Shown here one piece after another: positions 6,846 to 11,051 of a DNA stretch of 11,051 nucleotides; the first letter of the stretch is position 1; each line of letters starts with the position of its first letter. The notes under the pieces were generated by a model. The model was not told the origin of the DNA. It was given only the letters and a program-made list of their open reading frames with translations, and made no database searches. This DNA comes from an uncultured Parabacteroides sp. (lineage in GTDB: Bacteria; Bacteroidota; Bacteroidia; Bacteroidales; Tannerellaceae). The stretch spans positions 1 through 11,051 of the forward strand of contig CAMTPG010000062.1 in NCBI GenBank assembly GCA_947074335.1, given 5' to 3'. Position numbers and translations under genes: made by a program.

Positions 6846-6952
6846 TGAAGAAATGATAGAGTTCCCGGTCATTTGATTTCTGATAAATGATTGGAGAATA
6901 GCCTGTAAATCCTGTCTTAAGCTAATGCCATTTCCATTTTTCAGCTAATAAA

Positions 6953-7504
6953 TTACCAGTAGATAATCAATCCGGCGATACCGGCCAGCACGATCAGCAA
7001 AATCGGATGTAGTTTGAATTTCCAGGTAAGAATAAAAGCACAGGCAAAGATGATGAAACTTTTATAGTCGATAAAATTCTGTGAGTTCATCAGCATCAAT
7101 GCAGCTGCCGCAATCAGACCGACAGTGGCCGGACGCAAACCGAGAAATGCCGCACTAACATATTTATTATTCTTGAATTTGGAAAAGAAGTAGGAGATAG
7201 CCAGTACCAGCAGGAAAGAGGGCAGACAAACCGCAAATGTAGTAAGGCATGAACCCAGAATACACATCATCGGCGGATAGCCGGCATTCTGAATTGCCGT
7301 ATAGCCGATGTAAGTAGCACTGTTAATGCCGATCGGTCCGGGCGTCATCTGCGAAATAGCCACAATATCGGTAAACTCCTGTGTGGAAATCCAGTTATAA
7401 CGTTCCACCACATCGGCCTGAATCAGCGAGAGCATGGCATAACCGCCGCCAAAACCAAACAAGCCTATTTTCAGATATACATATAATAATTGCAGCCAGA
7501 TCAT
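6953..7504 (-). CDS. CHR-family (ChrA-like) half-size transporter, second of a pair
   Basis: Membrane protein of 183 residues in the chromate ion transporter (CHR) family, short form with a single CHR domain. Signature elements are visible: FGFGGGYAMLSLIQ (16-29), the region AISQMTPGPIGINSATYIGY (about 49-68), and GLRPATVGLIAAA near the middle. About five to six hydrophobic segments follow one another. Short-form CHR proteins are normally encoded as adjacent pairs of complementary halves that act together, and this one starts 1 base after its partner stops. The family name comes from chromate efflux in ChrA; whether this pair moves chromate, sulfate or another anion in this organism is not known. 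It is the last gene of the parE-coaD-protease-CHR run, and I see no strong terminator after it. Confidence 0.92.
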   Translation of the reverse strand: MIWLQLLYVYLKIGLFGFGGGYAMLSLIQADVVERYNWISTQEFTDIVAISQMTPGPIGINSATYIGYTAIQNAGYPPMMCILGSCLTTFAVCLPSFLLVLAISYFFSKFKNNKYVSAAFLGLRPATVGLIAAAALMLMNSQNFIDYKSFIIFACAFILTWKFKLHPILLIVLAGIAGLIIYW

Positions 7505-7505
7505 A

Positions 7506-8036
7506 TCAGTGTCGTTTTATTTTAAGTCCGTAAATCAGTCCGCCGATGATTGCAGCCAGGATGATGTAAACCGGCGAAACACTTAATTGCCAGATTAGTA
7601 AAGCCGCAATAACGGGGATAATCATCTCTTTATAAGTCAGTTTGATGGAACGTGCCGTTGTTAAACAGGGCACGGCAATCAGCGCCACCACAGCCGGTCG
7701 TAAGCCTTTAAATATCTTTTCCACCCACACATTATCCTGCACCTGCGTAAAGAAGAGCGCGATGGTCAGAATAATCAGAAACGAAGGCAGAACCGTGCCA
7801 AATGCACATACCATGCCGCCTTTTATTTTCTTTAATTTATAGCCTACAAAGATGGAAATATTTACGGCAAAAATACCGGGTAGCGACTGGGCTACCGAAA
7901 AGAGATCGATAAAATCCTCTTTGGTAAGCCAGCCTCTGTCAACTACCTCACGTTGTATTAAGGGAAGCATCGCATAACCTCCGCCGATGGTGAAGGTTCC
8001 GATCTTCAGAAATGTCCAGAATAATGTCCAATACAT
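7506..8036 (-). CDS. CHR-family (ChrA-like) half-size transporter, first of a pair
   Basis: Membrane protein of 176 residues, the upstream half of a short-form CHR pair. It has the family motifs TIGGGYAMLPLIQREVV (16-32), the segment SVAQSLPGIFAVNISIFVGY (about 47-66) and GLRPAVVALIAVP. Both members carry GGGYAML, a PG-containing segment (PGIFAVN here, PGPIGIN in the partner) and GLRPA, so they are clearly homologous, yet their sequences differ widely, pointing to an old duplication with specialised halves rather than a recent one. It begins 52 bases after the S41 protease gene stops, with no recognisable promoter in between, so read-through from the upstream genes is likely. No chromate-responsive regulator (ChrB-like) is nearby. 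Substrate is uncertain. Confidence 0.92.
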   Translation of the reverse strand: MYWTLFWTFLKIGTFTIGGGYAMLPLIQREVVDRGWLTKEDFIDLFSVAQSLPGIFAVNISIFVGYKLKKIKGGMVCAFGTVLPSFLIILTIALFFTQVQDNVWVEKIFKGLRPAVVALIAVPCLTTARSIKLTYKEMIIPVIAALLIWQLSVSPVYIILAAIIGGLIYGLKIKRH

Positions 8037-8088
8037 AATCGTAGTATTTGTTACGGATAAACAGACGATCCGGAATCTGTAAGCAGAC

Positions 8089-9687
8089 CTATTTTTGTCC
8101 GAGCTCCTTCAGATAACGCTGCTCATCATTAATAATCTTCAACGCCTCCTGGTAACTGTTGTTTTCGGCATTGATGATCTGATAATATTGATTCATGTCA
8201 TACAAATCGCGCGCCAGTAATGCTTTTATCTGCAATTTGATTAAAGGCTTGGAGATATCAAATTGTTCCTGATTGAATTCAATTTTATTTTCGTTTGCCA
8301 GTTTTACCAGATCCTGCAGCATAGCGTCGGTTACTTCAAAATTATCATAGAATTGTTCGAATGTTTTATATTGTTTGGTAATCGCTGCCCGGTTTTGATC
8401 CAGGTAATTCATCGCTTCCCGATTCAGTGAACCTGAAGCTACAATATTTCGGTGATAATTGGTATAACGCGTGGTGTCTACCGGAATAAATACATCCGGC
8501 ATAATGCCGCCGCCACCGTATACAATACGCTCATTATTCAGCGTGGTATATTTCATGCTGTCGGGAAAATGGATGCTGTCGGCACTCATCAATTCGCCGC
8601 GGTTATAGCGATCAATCAGATCGTGATTGTACGATTCCTGATCTCCGTTCTCATACGGTTTCTGAATAGAGCGGCCGGTTGGCGTATAATAACGGGCAAT
8701 GGTGAGTCGCATCATCGATCCGTCGGGAAGTGGTATCGGTTTCTGAACCAAGCCTTTGCCAAAAGTGCGTCGGCCCACAATCACACCGCGGTCCAGATCC
8801 TGTACGGCACCCGAAAGAATTTCACTGGCCGAAGCTGATGTTTCATCTACCAGTACAACCAAACGTCCGTTTTTGAAATTACCTTTTGCGGTAGATTTCG
8901 CCTCATCGCGCGGCTGTGCATTTCCTTCGGTATATACAATCAGATTATCTTTGGGTAAAAACTCGTCAACAATATCAATGGCCACATTCAGATAGCCGCC
9001 GCCATTGCCCTGCAGATCGAGAATCAGATTCTTCATGCCCAGCTTTTGCAGTTTGGCCAGCGCTTCGCGGAATTCATCGGCCGATGAGGCTGCGAAACGA
9101 TTGAGTTTGATATAACCGGTCGAATCGTCGGCCATATAAGCCGCATCCAGACTGTATACCGGAATTTTGCCGCGGGTAATGACAAAATCAACCAGCTCGG
9201 GTTCGTTATTGCGTTTCACCGATACTTTTACCTCGGTATTCTTCGGACCGCGCAGCTTCTTCATCACATCGGTATTCTTCATATTTACACCCGAGATGAG
9301 CGAATCATTCACCATAATAATACGATCGCCGGCCATCAGACCCACTTTTTCGGACGGTCCGCCCGGAATTACCTGAATTACATACAAGGTATCGGTGAGC
9401 ATATTAAACTGAATGCCGATGCCGTCGAAATTGCCCTGCAACGGCTCATTCATCTCTTTTGTCTCTTCCGGATCGGTATAAGTGGAATGCGGATCGAGTT
9501 TTTCGAGCATGCCTACAATGGCATCTTCCACTAATTTTGTTTCACTGGTTGAGTCAACATACAAATTGTTGATGGCATAAAGCGCCATTTGCAACTTCCG
9601 GGCATCCATGCTGTTTCCCCGTTGTTGTGCTGTAACAGAAACAGCAAATATGCTTGCTATCAGAAGCGGTAATACCAATCGTTTCAT
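8089..9687 (-). CDS. C-terminal processing protease, S41 family with PDZ domain
   Basis: Exported serine protease of 532 residues. The signal peptide is residues 1-20 (MKRLVLPLLIASIFAVSVTA), with cleavage likely before QQRG. A family-typical helical segment contains DPHSTYTDPEE (65-75). The PDZ domain covers about 86-170, with PGGPSEKVGLMAGDRIIMVND. The S41 catalytic core is about 185-370. The serine/lysine dyad is intact: S286 in TSASASEIL and K311 in GRRTFGKGLVQ, exactly 25 residues apart as in Prc and D1P. The region after 370 (about 160 residues) is a C-terminal helical extension typical of longer Bacteroidota members. Its role is cleavage of periplasmic proteins near their C-termini; the target is unknown. 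It lies 65 bases downstream of coaD, an adjacency I recall as common in Bacteroidales, and a hairpin occupies that gap. Confidence 0.96.
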   Translation of the reverse strand: MKRLVLPLLIASIFAVSVTAQQRGNSMDARKLQMALYAINNLYVDSTSETKLVEDAIVGMLEKLDPHSTYTDPEETKEMNEPLQGNFDGIGIQFNMLTDTLYVIQVIPGGPSEKVGLMAGDRIIMVNDSLISGVNMKNTDVMKKLRGPKNTEVKVSVKRNNEPELVDFVITRGKIPVYSLDAAYMADDSTGYIKLNRFAASSADEFREALAKLQKLGMKNLILDLQGNGGGYLNVAIDIVDEFLPKDNLIVYTEGNAQPRDEAKSTAKGNFKNGRLVVLVDETSASASEILSGAVQDLDRGVIVGRRTFGKGLVQKPIPLPDGSMMRLTIARYYTPTGRSIQKPYENGDQESYNHDLIDRYNRGELMSADSIHFPDSMKYTTLNNERIVYGGGGIMPDVFIPVDTTRYTNYHRNIVASGSLNREAMNYLDQNRAAITKQYKTFEQFYDNFEVTDAMLQDLVKLANENKIEFNQEQFDISKPLIKLQIKALLARDLYDMNQYYQIINAENNSYQEALKIINDEQRYLKELGQK

Positions 9688-9710
9688 TGCGCTATGTTTT
9701 TATATTCCGG

Positions 9711-9739
9711 TTATGCACGGTTTCTCGCAAACCGCATAA
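9711..9739 (-). repeat. Bulged stem-loop between coaD and the S41 protease gene
   Basis: TTATGC (9711-9716) pairs with GCATAA (9734-9739) and GGTTT (9719-9723) with AAACC (9729-9733), giving an 11-bp stem with a two-base bulge and a 5-base loop. On the minus strand it is followed by AT-rich sequence without a T-tract, then the protease start 24 bases later. It may affect mRNA processing or translation of the protease; it is not a standard terminator. Confidence 0.6.
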
Positions 9740-9752
9740 ACAGAAAAGGTGT

Positions 9753-10229
9753 CTATTTAGTAAGATACAATCCTTTGGGTACAAACTCCGAAATATCTTT
9801 TCCGTATCGCAGCAGTTCGCGTACAATGCTGGAGCTGATGTGTGTATGTTCGGGTTCGGTAAACAGAATAAATGTTTCTATGCGGCTGAGTTTACGGTTT
9901 ACATCGGCTATACTCTTTTCATATTCAAAATCATTTACACTGCGGATGCCCCGCAAAATAAAATGTGCATTCACCTCTTCGGCGAAATCAACGGTGAGCG
10001 ATTCGTATGACATGACCCGGATTCGCGGTTCATCACGATACAACGCTTCGATCGATGCAATGCGCGTTTCGAGCGGGAAATAGGTCTGTTTCTTATCATT
10101 AATCCCGATCGAGATAATGATTTCGTCAACCAGTTCGAGCCCGCGGCGCACCAGCGATTCATGGCCGATGGTAAAGGGATCGAACGTTCCCGGAAACAAG
10201 GCAATGCGTTTATTATTAATTGATGACAT
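9753..10229 (-). CDS. coaD: Phosphopantetheine adenylyltransferase
   Basis: Cytoplasmic enzyme of coenzyme A synthesis that transfers AMP from ATP to 4'-phosphopantetheine, giving dephospho-CoA. At 158 residues it is the usual length. Nucleotidyltransferase motifs are intact: LFPGTFDPFTIGH (11-23, with the TIGH form of the (H/T)xGH signature, T20 to H23), RGIRSVNDFEYE (93-104) and ISSSIVREL (131-139, the second ATP-binding motif). The ATG at 10229 lies inside the end of parE, giving a 14-base overlap in another frame. This start is the one that keeps the N-terminal beta strand (RIALFPGTF) at the expected position, and it implies translational coupling to parE. Essential in most bacteria. Confidence 0.97.
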   Translation of the reverse strand: MSSINNKRIALFPGTFDPFTIGHESLVRRGLELVDEIIISIGINDKKQTYFPLETRIASIEALYRDEPRIRVMSYESLTVDFAEEVNAHFILRGIRSVNDFEYEKSIADVNRKLSRIETFILFTEPEHTHISSSIVRELLRYGKDISEFVPKGLYLTK

Positions 10230-11051
10230 CTTCTTCTACAACTAAGTTATCGATAATAAAGTTCTGACGTTCCATGGTATTTTTACCCATATAAAATGCC
10301 AGCATCTCTTTTACCAGATCCTCTTTCTTCATCGTAACCGGATCGAGCCGGATATCTTTGCCGATAAAATGTTTAAACTCGTCGGGCGAAATCTCTCCCA
10401 ATCCTTTAAACCGGGTGATTTCAGCCTGCTTACCGGCTGCTTCAATGGCTGCAAATCGCTCTTCGTCGTTATAGCAATACCAGGTTTTCTGTTTGTTGCG
10501 CACCCTGAACAGCGGCGTCTGCAAAATATAGACATGATTGCGCTTGATCAGATCGGGAAAAAACTGCAGGAAAAAAGTGATCAGCAACAAACGGATATGC
10601 ATTCCGTCCACATCGGCATCGGTAGCAATAATCACCTTATTGTAACGCAGTCCTTCCAGGCCGTCTTCGATATTCAGTGCCGCCTGCAACAGATTAAATT
10701 CCTCATTCTCGTACACAATCTTCTTGGTCAGCCCAAAGCTGTTGAGCGGTTTACCGCGCAGAGAGAATACCGCCTGGAAATTCGGATTCCGGCTTTTGGT
10801 GATCGAACCGCTCGCCGAGTCGCCCTCGGTAATAAAGATGCAGCTCTCCTCCAGGTCGTTTCCTTTGGTATCGTTGAGGTGAATGCGGCAGTCGCGCAGC
10901 TTTTTATTGTGCAGGTTGGCCTTTTTGGCCCGCTCACGAGCCAATTTAGTTACACCCGCAATGGCTTTGCGTTCCTTCTCCGATTCCTGAATTTTTCGCA
11001 GCAGTGCATCCGAAGTATCGGCATGCTTATGCAGGTAATTATCCAGCTCCT
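10216..11051 (-). CDS. parE: DNA topoisomerase IV subunit B (ParE), 5' part outside the window
   Basis: The C-terminal 277 residues of a type IIA topoisomerase B subunit; the reading frame is open to the window edge, so the gene starts further upstream. The TOPRIM domain is visible with ITEGDSASGSI (metal-binding Glu), SLRGKPLNSFG and ATDADVDGMHIR (the DxD pair), followed by RFKGLGEISPDE and the C-terminal KNTMERQNFIIDNL. ParE is preferred over GyrB because of EGDSASGSITKSR and GKPLNSFGLTKK, which match my recollection of Bacteroidetes ParE; GyrB usually has EGDSAGGSAKQGR and GKILN. The enzyme decatenates daughter chromosomes together with ParC, which is not in the window. The stop codon overlaps the start of coaD by 14 bases. 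Confidence 0.93.
   Translation of the reverse strand, partial: ELDNYLHKHADTSDALLRKIQESEKERKAIAGVTKLARERAKKANLHNKKLRDCRIHLNDTKGNDLEESCIFITEGDSASGSITKSRNPNFQAVFSLRGKPLNSFGLTKKIVYENEEFNLLQAALNIEDGLEGLRYNKVIIATDADVDGMHIRLLLITFFLQFFPDLIKRNHVYILQTPLFRVRNKQKTWYCYNDEERFAAIEAAGKQAEITRFKGLGEISPDEFKHFIGKDIRLDPVTMKKEDLVKEMLAFYMGKNTMERQNFIIDNLVVEEDVIN

Noticed and set aside
6869..6890. AT-rich 6-bp stem-loop (TCATTT...AAATGA) as terminator of the CHR pair
   Set aside because: The stem is short and weak with a 10-base loop and no following T-run on the minus strand.
6751..6921. Minus-strand open frame of 56 codons ending in TAA, possibly a gene remnant
   Set aside because: No usable start near its upstream end, no recognised motif, and a run this short without a stop is not unusual in this base composition. 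The 14-bp duplication within it would shift any reading frame.
8452..8838. 128-codon plus-strand open frame
   Set aside because: Antisense to the catalytic part of the S41 protease gene, with no recognisable motif; a shadow frame.
9930..9945. Another TTACACTGC match inside coaD
   Set aside because: A single partial match in coding sequence without a partner at 22 bp; most likely chance.

Overview
The window reads as a chromosomal segment of a Bacteroidota organism, most likely order Bacteroidales. Several things point that way. No gene start has a clear Shine-Dalgarno sequence; leaders are A-rich instead. Promoter-like boxes match the Bacteroides -7 consensus TAnnTTTG. MacB is split into separate ATPase and permease proteins. 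The ParE and CoaD sequences resemble the Bacteroidetes forms. Every supported gene lies on the minus strand, so transcription runs from high to low coordinates. The genus cannot be fixed from the sequence alone.

Region by region, in the direction of transcription: (1) 11051-6953 holds the 3' part of parE (topoisomerase IV subunit B), then coaD (overlapping it by 14 bases), a secreted S41/PDZ C-terminal-processing protease, and two half-size CHR (ChrA-like) membrane proteins separated by 1 base. Spacing suggests one transcription unit: conserved housekeeping genes with a transporter pair appended. (2) 6952-6688 is a 265-base gap with a 14-bp tandem duplication and a good Bacteroidota-type promoter. 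(3) 6687-2021 is a complete tripartite efflux operon: TolC-type outer membrane channel, MacA-type adaptor, MacB-type ATPase, MacB-type permease. A strong stem-loop sits between the first two genes and a terminator-like hairpin follows the last. (4) 2020-1686 is a 335-base gap with four near-palindromic operator-like sites, three of them at exact 22-bp spacing. (5) 1685-1 encodes a LytS/YehU-type sensor kinase and a LytTR response regulator, the latter cut by the window edge.

How they fit together (inference): the efflux operon should span both membranes and export a small molecule, lipid or peptide. The two-component pair lies directly downstream, and the 22-bp site spacing resembles that recognised by LytTR regulators, so autoregulation and/or control of the efflux operon is a testable idea. 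No RNA gene, insertion sequence, CRISPR array or clearly foreign gene was seen. I found no convincing entirely new system; the operator array is the most interesting unexplained structure.
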